DNA of 64,000 bases from Paracoccus haematequi. Lineage in GTDB: Bacteria; Pseudomonadota; Alphaproteobacteria; Rhodobacterales; Rhodobacteraceae. A model generated the notes under the pieces. That model was not told the DNA's origin, did not search any database, and saw only the letters and a list, made by a program, of their open reading frames with translations. The stretch covers positions 1 through 64,000 of the forward strand of contig CAMCVS010000010.1 of NCBI GenBank assembly GCA_945881965.1, in the 5' to 3' direction. Shown in pieces: positions 17,051-25,893 of this stretch. Position 1 is the first letter of the stretch, and the number at the start of each line of letters is the position of its first letter. Both the position numbers and the translations under genes were made by a program.

Positions 17051-18829
17051 TCACGCATAGCCCGTCTTTTGCGACCGATACATCGCCGCATAAAGCCCAT
17101 CCCGCGCCATCAGATCGGCATGGGTGCCTTCTTCGACAACGCGGCCGAAATCAAGGACGTAAATCCAGTCCGCATGGATCACCGTCGAAAGCCGGTGCGC
17201 AATCATCACGGTGGTGCGCCCTTTTGCGGCGCGTTCCAGCGCGTCGCGGACTTTATCCTCGGTTTTCTGGTCCAGCGCCGAAGTGGCCTCGTCCATCAGC
17301 AGAATGGGCGCGTCCTGCAATATCGCGCGGGCAATTGCGATGCGCTGCTTTTGCCCGCCCGATAATTGGCTGCCTTTTGGCCCCAAAGGCGCGTCACCGC
17401 GTTCGCGCATGATATCTGCGATTTCGGCGGCTTCGGCGGCGGCCCAGACGGCGTCATCGGTGGCTTCGGGGCGGACATAGCGGATATTGTCAAAGATCGA
17501 GGCATTGAAAATCACGATATCCTGCGCGACCACTGAAAACGCATTACGCAGCGATTTCACCTTGAGATCGCGAATGGGGTGATCACCAATGCTGATCTCG
17601 CCTGCGTCAATATCATAAAGCCGGGTAATCAGACTGAGAACCGTTGTTTTCCCGGACCCGGTCGCGCCCACAATCGCCGTGGTCTTACCGCCCGCCAATG
17701 TCAGGTCCAGCCCGTCGAACAGCGGATTGGCATCCTGATAGCTGAACTTGACACCCTTCAGCGTAATGTCGCGCGTCGCGTCGAAATCGCTGCGGGCATG
17801 TGGTGCATCTGTAATCGTTGGACTTTCCAGCAGGATCGACCGAAGGCTGTCAAGAATGACCAGATTTGCCTGCAACATCGTAAAGAACTGTGCCACCCGC
17901 CGCGCCGGATCGAACAGCAATGTCAGGCCGAGAAGGAAGGTAATGATCCCGGCGGAATCCAATCCCAGCCCACCGGAAATCACCATATAGCCGCCACCGC
18001 CGATGACCAGCACATAGGCCAGCGCCGCCACCATATCCATGGTCGGCAATACCAGCGCCTGCACGGCCTCCATCCGCATGCTCAGTTTCCGGATGCCCGA
18101 GGTGGACACCGCCAGACGATCCCGCTCGCGGTCTTCCTGGCCGGAAATCTTGACGGTGCGCATCCCATTCGACATTTCTTCGATGGCATTGATGTAATCG
18201 CCCATCGCGTTTTCGGCTGTGGCCTGAACATGCTTGATCTTGGCGGACACCACCAACATCACGATCCCGACGGCCGGGATGAATGTCGCCGCTGCCAGAA
18301 ACAGGATCGGCGATTTGATGGCCAGATAGCCAGCGACAATGATCACGGCAATCGCATCACGCAAGGCATTGACCGTGGCCGACCCGACAAACATCCCCAT
18401 CCCATCGGCCTGATTGACCAGACGCAGAATGGTATCGCCGGTCTTTTTGCGTTCGAAATACGCCAGATCCAGCCGCAGTAAATGGTTGGTCAGATCGACC
18501 CGCATTTGCGCAATTGCGCTGCTGGCAAGCCAGACCGAAATGCGCGGCACCAGATAGGACAGGATGGCGCGGACACTGAACAACAGAAAGACCAGCAGGC
18601 AAACTTCGATCAGTTTGCGCATTTCGGCATTTTCAAAGATCACCCGCAGACCGGTTTCGGTCAGCGTCAGGAATTCCTTGTAGACATAGCCTTGCAGGGC
18701 CAGCATCCCGAATACCAGCAGCAGCCATGGTGAGTTCTTGCGAAGATACCCGGACCAGAACCACCGCAGGTTGCTGCGGTCTTGGGCCGAGAAAAGCGGG
18801 CGGCGCTTGGGTTTGCTGGTCGTCGTCAT
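17051..18829 (-). CDS. ABC transporter, fused permease/ATPase (MsbA-like exporter)
   Basis: 592 residues, a half-transporter with N-terminal membrane domain (six predicted spans, about residues 35-320) and C-terminal ATPase. Walker A GATGSGKTT, Q-loop SVVAQD, signature LSGGQKQRIAIARA, Walker B ILLMDEATS and the H-loop IAHRLS are intact. It would work as a homodimer exporting lipid or peptide-like substrates. It lies alone between the CoA ligase (same strand, 139 bases downstream) and the divergent SPOR gene. No neighbour tells the cargo; a lipid flippase role is a family guess. Confidence 0.88.
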   Translation of the reverse strand: MTTTSKPKRRPLFSAQDRSNLRWFWSGYLRKNSPWLLLVFGMLALQGYVYKEFLTLTETGLRVIFENAEMRKLIEVCLLVFLLFSVRAILSYLVPRISVWLASSAIAQMRVDLTNHLLRLDLAYFERKKTGDTILRLVNQADGMGMFVGSATVNALRDAIAVIIVAGYLAIKSPILFLAAATFIPAVGIVMLVVSAKIKHVQATAENAMGDYINAIEEMSNGMRTVKISGQEDRERDRLAVSTSGIRKLSMRMEAVQALVLPTMDMVAALAYVLVIGGGGYMVISGGLGLDSAGIITFLLGLTLLFDPARRVAQFFTMLQANLVILDSLRSILLESPTITDAPHARSDFDATRDITLKGVKFSYQDANPLFDGLDLTLAGGKTTAIVGATGSGKTTVLSLITRLYDIDAGEISIGDHPIRDLKVKSLRNAFSVVAQDIVIFNASIFDNIRYVRPEATDDAVWAAAEAAEIADIMRERGDAPLGPKGSQLSGGQKQRIAIARAILQDAPILLMDEATSALDQKTEDKVRDALERAAKGRTTVMIAHRLSTVIHADWIYVLDFGRVVEEGTHADLMARDGLYAAMYRSQKTGYA

Positions 18830-19088
18830 GCGCCGTTCATACCTTGTCCGTGTCTACCGGCAATCGGTTTTTCTCACAGAAATTTTCCCTCCCGTAGCGG
18901 ATGGGTCGATTTCCGCTCAGGATCGCGGGATCAAACATGGGGAAAATCCGCTGACTTGACGGGCTGGACTTTTCTTGTGAGCGGCTAACCGCTAATGTCG
19001 GCGCAACGAGGCAGAGGATGTCCGCCATGGGATCAGACCGGGTTGACCCGGCACACCGGACGGACGGCAAGGGCAAGGGGATCGCCGG

Positions 19089-20120
19089 ATGCGCAACACG
19101 GGATCAGGGCAACCGCTGACACGCGGTGCGACTGTCGCAGGAAAATCATTGTGGCGGGTGGGGCTGTTCGGCCTTGCGCTGCTGTCGCTTGCGGGTTGTG
19201 AAGAGGGCAAGGGTCCGGCGTTCCTGCAAGCCCCCGCGTCGGAGGCCGCAGACTCTCCGGCGGCAACACGCACGCGGCTGGTGGAACGCGATATCGAAGC
19301 GCCCGAGGTGTTTCAGGTATCCGAACCCGGTTTGTGGGACGGACGGCCTTCGCTGGGCGGCGTCTGGGTCGCGCATCCCGACGTCAAGGATCCCGAACGC
19401 GTGCTGATCCGCAACACGGCCAACGGCAAGTTTGTCATCGGCGCGCTGTTTCGCCGCGAACGCGAATTGCCGGGACCACGGTTGCAGGTGTCGTCGGATG
19501 CGGCGGCGGCGCTGGATATTCTCGCCGGCGCGCCCGCGAAATTGCAGGTGACCGCGCTGCGCCGCGAAGAAGTGCCCGATGCCGCACCCGCCGCCACCCC
19601 CCCGGCCACACCCCCGGCGTCAACCCCGCCCGGCGCGGCCCAAACCACGAAACCGGCTACCAATCTGGCATCCGCCCCCAGCGTGACCGCCACGACGTTG
19701 GACCCGGTCGCAGGCGTCGCCGCAGGCGCAATCGCCGCCGCCGAAGCCAAGGACACCAAGCCGAAAAACGCCAAACCGGACGCGACCGCTGCACTGCCGC
19801 CTGCGACCCCGCCCCAGACCGCCGCCGCCCCCGCCAAACCAGAGGCAAAGCCCGACGCCAAACCCGCCGCCAAACCGAAATCCGGCCTCGACAAACCTTG
19901 GTTGCAGATCGGCATCTTTTCGGTCGAGGCCAATGCGCGGGGCGCCGCCGCCGCGCTGAAATCGTCCGGCATGGTGCCGGTGGTGCGCCAGCAGGAAAGC
20001 CAGGGCAAACCGTTCTGGCGCGTCGTTGTCGGTCCGGCGTCGTCTGCGTCCGAGCGCGACACCTTGCTGAAACAGATCAAGGCCGCCGGGTTCACCGACG
20101 CCTATGCCACCACGAACTGA
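19089..20120 (+). CDS. SPOR-domain lipoprotein
   Basis: 343 residues. A lipoprotein signal peptide ends in LLSLAGC (Cys about residue 37). A folded region of unknown type follows (VFQVSEPGLWDGRPSLGGVW), then a long Ala/Pro/Lys linker (about residues 160-265), and a C-terminal SPOR domain (LQIGIFSVEANARGAAAALK to FTDAYATTN). SPOR domains bind denuded glycan strands at septa, and the linker suits reaching from the outer membrane to peptidoglycan. It precedes a D,D-carboxypeptidase by 15 bases, a common pairing in this family. The name RlpA is avoided because no double-psi barrel signature was recognised with certainty. Confidence 0.85.
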   Translation: MRNTGSGQPLTRGATVAGKSLWRVGLFGLALLSLAGCEEGKGPAFLQAPASEAADSPAATRTRLVERDIEAPEVFQVSEPGLWDGRPSLGGVWVAHPDVKDPERVLIRNTANGKFVIGALFRRERELPGPRLQVSSDAAAALDILAGAPAKLQVTALRREEVPDAAPAATPPATPPASTPPGAAQTTKPATNLASAPSVTATTLDPVAGVAAGAIAAAEAKDTKPKNAKPDATAALPPATPPQTAAAPAKPEAKPDAKPAAKPKSGLDKPWLQIGIFSVEANARGAAAALKSSGMVPVVRQQESQGKPFWRVVVGPASSASERDTLLKQIKAAGFTDAYATTN

Positions 20121-20135
20121 CATGCCGGAGGCCAG

Positions 20136-21314
20136 ATGACCCGCAAACGTCCCATCCTTCTGGCCGCGCTGATCACGCTGGCGCTTGGCCTGCCTGCCAC
20201 AGCGTTCGAAACCCGCGCCACATCGGCCTTTGTGCTGGATCAGACCTCGGGCACGGTGCTGTTCGCCAAGAACGCCGATATCCCGCTGCCGCCGGCGTCG
20301 ATGTCGAAACTGATGACACTGTTCATGGCCTTTGAGGCGATCAGGTCCGGGCGGCTGGCGCTGGACGAACGCCTGCCGGTGTCGGAACACGCCATGAGCT
20401 TTGGCGGATCGACCATGTTCCTGAACACCCGCGACAAGGTGCGCGTCGAGGATCTGTTGCGCGGCATCATCGTGTTGTCGGGCAATGACGCCTGTGTGGT
20501 GCTGGCCGAAACCCTGTCGCCGGACGGCACCGAGGCGGGATTTGCCCGCCTGATGACGCAGCGCGCGCAGCAATTGGGGATGACCAATTCCATCTTCGCC
20601 AATGCCAGCGGCTGGCCCGCGCCCGGCCATGTGATGTCAATGCGCGATCTGGCGCTGTTGGCACAGCGGCTGATCGCGGATTTCCCAGAGTTCTATCCGA
20701 TGTTTGCCGAACGCGAATTTGCCTTTGACAATCGCGCGCCCACCAACCGGCTGAACCGCAACCCGCTGCTCGGCGCGGTGCCGGGGGCCGACGGGCTGAA
20801 AACCGGCCATACCGAAGAGGCGGGGTTCGGCCTTGTCGGATCGGCGGCGCAGGGGGAACGCCGCGTGGTGTTCGTGATTTCGGGCCTGCCCACCGCGCAG
20901 GCCCGCGCCCAGGACAGCGCCGCCATCGTCAACTGGGCGTTCCGGCAATTCGGCGAACGCAAGCTGCTGTCATCAGGCACCCGCATTGCCACGGCCCCCG
21001 TCTGGATGGGCAATGTGACCGAGGTCGGTCTGGTGCCTGCGGGCGATGTGACCGCGCTGATGTCGGTCAATGCGCCTGCGGGGGCACAGGCGGGCGAGGT
21101 GGTATTTGACGGCCCCGTTGCTGCCCCCATCGCCAAGGGGCAGGCCATCGCCAGGCTGGTGGTGCCGCGCGACGGATTGCCGGATCTGGTGGTGCCCTTG
21201 GTGGCGGAAACCGACGTGCCCGCCGCCGGATACCTGCGCCGGGTTGCCGCCGTAGGGTGGCTGCTTGTCAGCCGCCTGCGCGGGGACACCGCGACTACCG
21301 CCGCCGCATCTTGA
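20136..21314 (+). CDS. D-alanyl-D-alanine carboxypeptidase (penicillin-binding protein 5/6 family)
   Basis: 392 residues with a Sec signal peptide (MTRKRPILLAALITLALGL, cleavage after ATA). The three serine-peptidase motifs are Ser55-Met-Ser-Lys58, LSGNDA and LKTGHT. The C-terminal PBP5-type beta domain (from about residue 270) ends in a short amphipathic/hydrophobic stretch. It trims the terminal D-Ala of peptidoglycan stem peptides in the periplasm. ATG 20136 follows CCGGAGG. Its stop shares bases with the TTG start of tmk. Confidence 0.92.
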   Translation: MTRKRPILLAALITLALGLPATAFETRATSAFVLDQTSGTVLFAKNADIPLPPASMSKLMTLFMAFEAIRSGRLALDERLPVSEHAMSFGGSTMFLNTRDKVRVEDLLRGIIVLSGNDACVVLAETLSPDGTEAGFARLMTQRAQQLGMTNSIFANASGWPAPGHVMSMRDLALLAQRLIADFPEFYPMFAEREFAFDNRAPTNRLNRNPLLGAVPGADGLKTGHTEEAGFGLVGSAAQGERRVVFVISGLPTAQARAQDSAAIVNWAFRQFGERKLLSSGTRIATAPVWMGNVTEVGLVPAGDVTALMSVNAPAGAQAGEVVFDGPVAAPIAKGQAIARLVVPRDGLPDLVVPLVAETDVPAAGYLRRVAAVGWLLVSRLRGDTATTAAAS

Positions 21315-21931
21315 CCGGACTGTTCATCAGCCTCGAAGGCATCGACGGCTCGGGCAAATCCACTCAGGCCCGCCGTCTGGCGGATGCCTTGCGCGCGGAG
21401 GGCCGCAATGTTGTGCTGACCCGCGAACCCGGCGGCAGCCCCGGTGCCGAGGATATCCGCGCCCTGGTGCTGCAAGGCGATCCCGACCGCTGGTCGCCGG
21501 AAACCGAGCTCTTGTTGTTCACCGCCGCGCGGCGCGACCATCTGGAACGCACCATCCGCCCGTCGCTGGACCGGGGCGCGGTGGTGATCTGCGACCGCTT
21601 TGCCGACAGCACGCGGGTTTATCAGGGCATCACGCGCGGCGACCTGCGCGCCACGGTTGATGCGCTGCATGACCTGATGATCGGGCGCGACCCCGATGTG
21701 ACGCTGCTGATTGATATCGCGCCCGAAACCGGGCTGGCGCGCGCGAAATCGCGCCAGACCGCCGAGGAACGGTTCGAGGACATGGGATTGGCCATGCAGC
21801 ATCGGATGCGCGCGGCGTTCCTGGATCTTGCAGCGGAATTTCCCGCCCGTATGTGCGTTATCGACGGCGATACCGACCCCGACACGCTCGCCGCCCGCAT
21901 CCGCGCTGCGTTGGGCGACAGGCTGCGCTGA
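21311..21931 (+). CDS. tmk: Thymidylate kinase
   Basis: 206 residues. P-loop GIDGSGKST at residues 10-18, the DR(Y/F)-like motif CDRFADSTRVYQG, and the lid region near RQTAEERFEDMG. It phosphorylates dTMP to dTDP. The frame has no ATG in a sensible place; TTG 21311 overlaps the preceding stop (TTGA) and gives the standard N-terminus (L/M)TGLFISLEGIDG. The stop overlaps the holB start (TGATG), so dacA-like, tmk and holB are translationally coupled. Confidence 0.93.
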   Translation: MTGLFISLEGIDGSGKSTQARRLADALRAEGRNVVLTREPGGSPGAEDIRALVLQGDPDRWSPETELLLFTAARRDHLERTIRPSLDRGAVVICDRFADSTRVYQGITRGDLRATVDALHDLMIGRDPDVTLLIDIAPETGLARAKSRQTAEERFEDMGLAMQHRMRAAFLDLAAEFPARMCVIDGDTDPDTLAARIRAALGDRLR

Positions 21932-23052
21932 TGGCCACCGCGCGCGAAGACCGCCCCGAACCCGACCGCGCCGGTGACGCGCCGCACCCGCGTTTTGCCG
22001 AGCACCTTTTCGGGCAGGACGCCGCACAGGCCGGGTTTCTGGACGCGTTCAACGCGGGCCGCTTGCACCATGGCTGGCTGATCACCGGGCCAGAGGGCGT
22101 GGGCAAGGCAACGCTGGCCTGGATCATCGCACGGTTTCTGTTGACCACGCCGGATGCTGAACCGGCAGGATTGTTTGGCCCCTCGCCCCCCGCCACGCTG
22201 GCCACTGACCCGAACCACCCCGTCGCGCACCGGTTGCGCGCGCTGTCCGAGCCGGGGCTGTTCCTGCTGCGCCGTCCGTTCGACGACAAGACGGACAAGC
22301 TGAAAACACAGATCACCGTGGATGAGGTGCGCAAGCTCAACAACTTTTTCCATCTCTCGGCCACCGATGGCGGACGGCGCGTCGTCATCGTCGATGCGAT
22401 GGACGAGATGAATGTGCAGGCCGCCAACGCCCTGCTGAAAATGCTCGAAGAGCCCCCCCACCGCACCACGCTGTTGCTGATCGCGCATCAACCCGCACGG
22501 CTGTTGCCCACGATTCGCTCACGCTGCCGCGAATTGCGGCTTTCCCCCCTTGGTCCTACCGCGATGGCCGCCGCGCTCGATCAGGCAGGCGCAGGCACAC
22601 CGGATGACCCCGCAGCGCTCGCCGAACTGGCGGGCGGGTCCGTGGGCGAGGCGCTGCGCCTGATCGCCGAGGATGGCCTGACGCTCTATGCCCGTCTTGC
22701 CGCGCTGGCCGACAGCCTCCCCCGGCTGGACCGCCCCTTGATGCTGGCGCTGGCCGATCTGACCGCTGGGCGCAATGACGCGCGCGCGGACCTGATGTTT
22801 CAATTGCTGGACCGGCTGATCGCGCGGCTGGCGCGCACCGGGGCCACCGGCCTGCCGCCACAGGTCGAACTGGTGCCCGGTGAGGCGCGGATGCTGGCCC
22901 GCCTGTCGCCCGATCCGGCGCGCGCGCGCGACTGGGCGACGGCCGCGCAAGTGATCAGCGCGCGCATCAGCCACGGCCGCGCCGTCAACATCGACGCGCC
23001 GAACCTGATGCTGGACGCGCTGTTGCGGTTGCAGGAAATCGCCCAAGCGTAA
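21931..23052 (+). CDS. holB: DNA polymerase III delta-prime subunit
   Basis: 373 residues, clamp-loader AAA+ subunit. P-loop-like GPEGVGKAT and, after about 100 residues, NALLKMLEEPP and the sensor RSRCRELRL. The hydrophobic tail domain that forms the collar follows. An insertion (ATLATDPNHPVAHRLRALSE) replaces the short zinc-binding module of other bacteria and is typical of alphaproteobacteria. It starts at ATG 21931, one base into the tmk stop. The tmk-holB-tatD order is conserved widely in alphaproteobacteria. Confidence 0.92.
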   Translation: MATAREDRPEPDRAGDAPHPRFAEHLFGQDAAQAGFLDAFNAGRLHHGWLITGPEGVGKATLAWIIARFLLTTPDAEPAGLFGPSPPATLATDPNHPVAHRLRALSEPGLFLLRRPFDDKTDKLKTQITVDEVRKLNNFFHLSATDGGRRVVIVDAMDEMNVQAANALLKMLEEPPHRTTLLLIAHQPARLLPTIRSRCRELRLSPLGPTAMAAALDQAGAGTPDDPAALAELAGGSVGEALRLIAEDGLTLYARLAALADSLPRLDRPLMLALADLTAGRNDARADLMFQLLDRLIARLARTGATGLPPQVELVPGEARMLARLSPDPARARDWATAAQVISARISHGRAVNIDAPNLMLDALLRLQEIAQA

Positions 23053-23104
23053 GCCGCCCGAAACCTGCCTTGACCCCATCCGCGCCTTGGCGGATACCCA
23101 CGCC

Positions 23105-23917
23105 ATGCACCCAGACATCCGCCTGACCGACAGCCATTGCCACCTTGATTTCCCCGATTTCGCCGGGGAACTGCCGCAGGTGATCGCCCGCGCGCGCGCT
23201 GCCGGTGTGGCGCGGATGGTCACGATTTGCACCCGCATGGGCACCGAACCCCAGGTCCGCGCCATCGCCGAGGCGCATGACGGCGTATTCTATGCCGCAG
23301 GGATCCACCCGATGCGCGCCGCCGAAGAACCGCTGATCCGCGTTGATGACCTGATCGCGCTGGCGCAGCATCCGAAATTCGTGGGCATCGGGGAAACCGG
23401 GCTGGACTATCACTACACCGCCGACACGGCCGAGGTGCAACAGACCTCGCTGCGCCGCCATATCGCTGCCGCACAAGAAACCGGCCTGCCGCTGATCATC
23501 CACGCCCGCGCCGCGGATGCCGACATGGCCGCGATCCTGACGGCGGAATATCGTGCGTCCCCCTTCTCCTGCGTGTTGCACTGCTTTTCGTCCGGCCCCG
23601 AATTGGCCCGCGCCGCGCTCGATCTTGGCTTTTACCTGTCGATGTCGGGCATCGCCACTTTCCCCAAAAGCGGCGATCTGCGCGATATCTTTGCTGCCGC
23701 GCCGCTGGACCGGATCATTCTGGAAACCGACAGCCCCTATCTGGCCCCGGTGCCCTATCGCGGACGCCGCAACGAGCCGGGCTATACCCGCCACACCGCC
23801 GAGGCCGCCGCCACGCTTTATGGCCTGCCGCTGGCGGACCTCGCCGCGATCACCGAGGCGAATTTTGACCGCCTGTTCTGGAAAGCCGCCCCGAACCCCG
23901 GAAAGCCTGCCGCATGA
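23105..23917 (+). CDS. tatD: TatD family DNase
   Basis: 270 residues, TIM-barrel metal-dependent hydrolase. Metal ligands: DSHCHLDF (His11, His13), GIGETGLDYHY, IIHARAAD and VLHCFSSG, and the C-terminal Asp in ILETDSPYL. Expected activity is 3'-5' DNA exonuclease/D-aminoacyl-tRNA deacylase-like hydrolysis as in the family. The start ATG 23105 aligns with relatives, whereas a TTG at 23087 would add six residues. It lies 52 bases after holB and overlaps the next gene by ATGA. Confidence 0.9.
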   Translation: MHPDIRLTDSHCHLDFPDFAGELPQVIARARAAGVARMVTICTRMGTEPQVRAIAEAHDGVFYAAGIHPMRAAEEPLIRVDDLIALAQHPKFVGIGETGLDYHYTADTAEVQQTSLRRHIAAAQETGLPLIIHARAADADMAAILTAEYRASPFSCVLHCFSSGPELARAALDLGFYLSMSGIATFPKSGDLRDIFAAAPLDRIILETDSPYLAPVPYRGRRNEPGYTRHTAEAAATLYGLPLADLAAITEANFDRLFWKAAPNPGKPAA

Positions 23918-24726
23918 CCGATGAACTGCGCTTTACCATCCTTGGCTGCGGATCCTCCGGCGGCGTGCCGCGTCTGGGCAAGACAGCCGGCGGCGATTGG
24001 GGGGCCTGCGATCCCGCCAACCCCAAAAACGCGCGCCGCCGCTGTTCAATGCTGGTGGAACGCGAAACGGCAAATGGCGTCACCCGCGTTCTGATCGACA
24101 CCTCGCCCGACATGCGGATGCAATTGCTGGACGCGGGCGTCGGCCATCTGGACGCGGTGGTCTGGACCCATGCCCATGCCGATCACGTCCACGGGCTTGA
24201 TGACCTGCGCATGATCGTGTTCAACACCCGCCGCCGTCTGGCCGTCTGGGCCGATGGCGACACCCAGAACGACCTGTTCGCGCGGTTCGGCTATGCCTTT
24301 GTGCAACCCGCCGACAGCCCCTACCCGCCCATCCTCGAGATGCACACGATCACGGATACCTTCAGCATCGACGGCCGCGGCGGCCCGATCACGCTGACCC
24401 CGTTCAAGGTCAACCACGGCACCATCGACGCTTTGGGGTTCCGCATTGCCGATCTGGCCTATCTGCCCGATGTCGCCGCGATCCCGGACAACGTCTGGCC
24501 CCTGCTGGAAAATCTGGATTGCTGGGTGCTGGACGCGCTGCGCTATGCGCCGCACCCGACCCATGCCCATGTCGCCCAGGCGCTGGACTGGATCGACCGC
24601 GCAAATCCACGCCGCGCCGTGCTGACCAACATGCATGTCGATCTGGACTATGCCCGCCTTGACGCGGAAACGCCCGACAACGTCACGCCGGCCCATGACG
24701 GCCTCGTTATTCGCTACCCTCTGTAG
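23914..24726 (+). CDS. MBL-fold metallo-hydrolase, PhnP-like
   Basis: 270 residues. The metal motif is WTHAHADHVHGLDD (His86, His88, Asp90, His91), followed by KVNHGTIDALGFRIADLAYL and LTNMHVDLDY. The N-terminus LGCGSSGGVPRLGK with conserved Cys residues is characteristic of the PhnP/RNase Z-like branch, which hydrolyses phosphodiesters such as cyclic ribose phosphates. No phn genes are near; its constant place behind tatD in alphaproteobacteria argues for a housekeeping role. Confidence 0.87.
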   Translation: MTDELRFTILGCGSSGGVPRLGKTAGGDWGACDPANPKNARRRCSMLVERETANGVTRVLIDTSPDMRMQLLDAGVGHLDAVVWTHAHADHVHGLDDLRMIVFNTRRRLAVWADGDTQNDLFARFGYAFVQPADSPYPPILEMHTITDTFSIDGRGGPITLTPFKVNHGTIDALGFRIADLAYLPDVAAIPDNVWPLLENLDCWVLDALRYAPHPTHAHVAQALDWIDRANPRRAVLTNMHVDLDYARLDAETPDNVTPAHDGLVIRYPL

Positions 24727-24847
24727 AACCCCCCGGCTTCTTCGGTTTACAACTATCCTCGAGGGTTGCCATCGTGGCGCCATCGGTTCAAGCTCGATGG
24801 CGACGGGGCAGACAGCCCCCGGCCTCTCCCCCCACGAAAGGCCCGCC

Positions 24848-25783
24848 ATGCAGGCGCTTCTTGATGTCATCCTGCCGGTGTTCGTCGTCATCGGCGCGGG
24901 ATATCTTGCGGTCTGGCGCGGCTGGATCACGGATGCCGCCAACGAGGGCCTGCTGAAATATACCCAGACCATCGCCATCCCCGCGCTGCTGTTCACCGCC
25001 ATCGCGCGGCTGGACCTGGCCGCGACATTTGATGCGCGCCTGCTGATCAGCTTTTATACCGGGGCTTTCGCCTGTTTCCTTGTCGGGCTCATGGTGGCGC
25101 GGCACATCTTCGCCCGCGATTGGGAGGAAGCAGTCGCCATCGGCTTTGCCTGCCTGTTCTCGAACTCGATCATGCTGGGCCTGCCGATCACCGAACGCGC
25201 CTTTGGCCCCGAAGGCCTTGCGGGCAATTTCGCCATCGTCGCGCTGCATTCACCGTTTTGCTATGCCGTGGGCATCACCGCGATGGAAATCGCGCGCGCC
25301 CAAGGCACGGGGGGCAACGCGCGCGCGACGCTGGACAAGGTGCTGCGCGCGATGTTTTCCAACGCGCTGGTGCTGGGCATCGTGGCCGGGTTTGCGGTCA
25401 ATCTGAAGGGGCTGGCGCTGCCCGGCGTGATCAATGACGGACTGGCCTTGATCGTGCGCTCGGCGCTGCCGGTCGCGCTGTTTTCACTGGGCGGGGTGAT
25501 CCTGCGCTACCGCCCGGAGGGCGATCTGAAACTGATCGCGATGGTGGCGGGCATCGGGTTGCTGCTGCATCCGACTCTGGTATTCGGGCTGGGCACGGCC
25601 CTGGCGCTGGACCGCGATCATTTCCGCTCGGCGGTGCTGACAGCGGCGATGGCACCGGGGATCAACACCTATGTTTTTGCCAACATGTATGGCGCAGGCC
25701 GCCGCGTCGCCGCGTCCAGCGTGCTGATCGGCACAGCACTGTCGGTGATCACGGTCTGGGGCTGGTTGCAGGTCATCCCCTGA
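24848..25783 (+). CDS. AEC family permease
   Basis: 311 residues with about ten predicted membrane spans in two halves, the auxin-efflux-carrier/Mem_trans architecture. It starts ALLDVILPVFVVIGAGYLAV; the central loop is around AQGTGGNARATLDK; and the conserved LGLPI motif occurs in FSNSIMLGLPITERAFG. Members export or import small organic acids. ATG 24848 is preceded by GAAAGG; 121 bases separate it from the MBL gene, so it may have its own promoter. Confidence 0.85.
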   Translation: MQALLDVILPVFVVIGAGYLAVWRGWITDAANEGLLKYTQTIAIPALLFTAIARLDLAATFDARLLISFYTGAFACFLVGLMVARHIFARDWEEAVAIGFACLFSNSIMLGLPITERAFGPEGLAGNFAIVALHSPFCYAVGITAMEIARAQGTGGNARATLDKVLRAMFSNALVLGIVAGFAVNLKGLALPGVINDGLALIVRSALPVALFSLGGVILRYRPEGDLKLIAMVAGIGLLLHPTLVFGLGTALALDRDHFRSAVLTAAMAPGINTYVFANMYGAGRRVAASSVLIGTALSVITVWGWLQVIP

Positions 25784-25893
25784 AGAGCCGCATCGGCAAG
25801 GACGCGCCACTCTGCGCGCACCATGCCGCAAATACGTGTGGTCGGGCGGCACCCATCAGGCTAAATATTGCTCCAAGCCGAGCGGAGCGACCA

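Noticed and set aside
24778-24802. Hairpin CGCCATCG/CGATGGCG before the AEC permease gene
   Set aside because: Eight-bp stem with a nine-base loop and no T tract; could be chance in GC-rich DNA, so not annotated.
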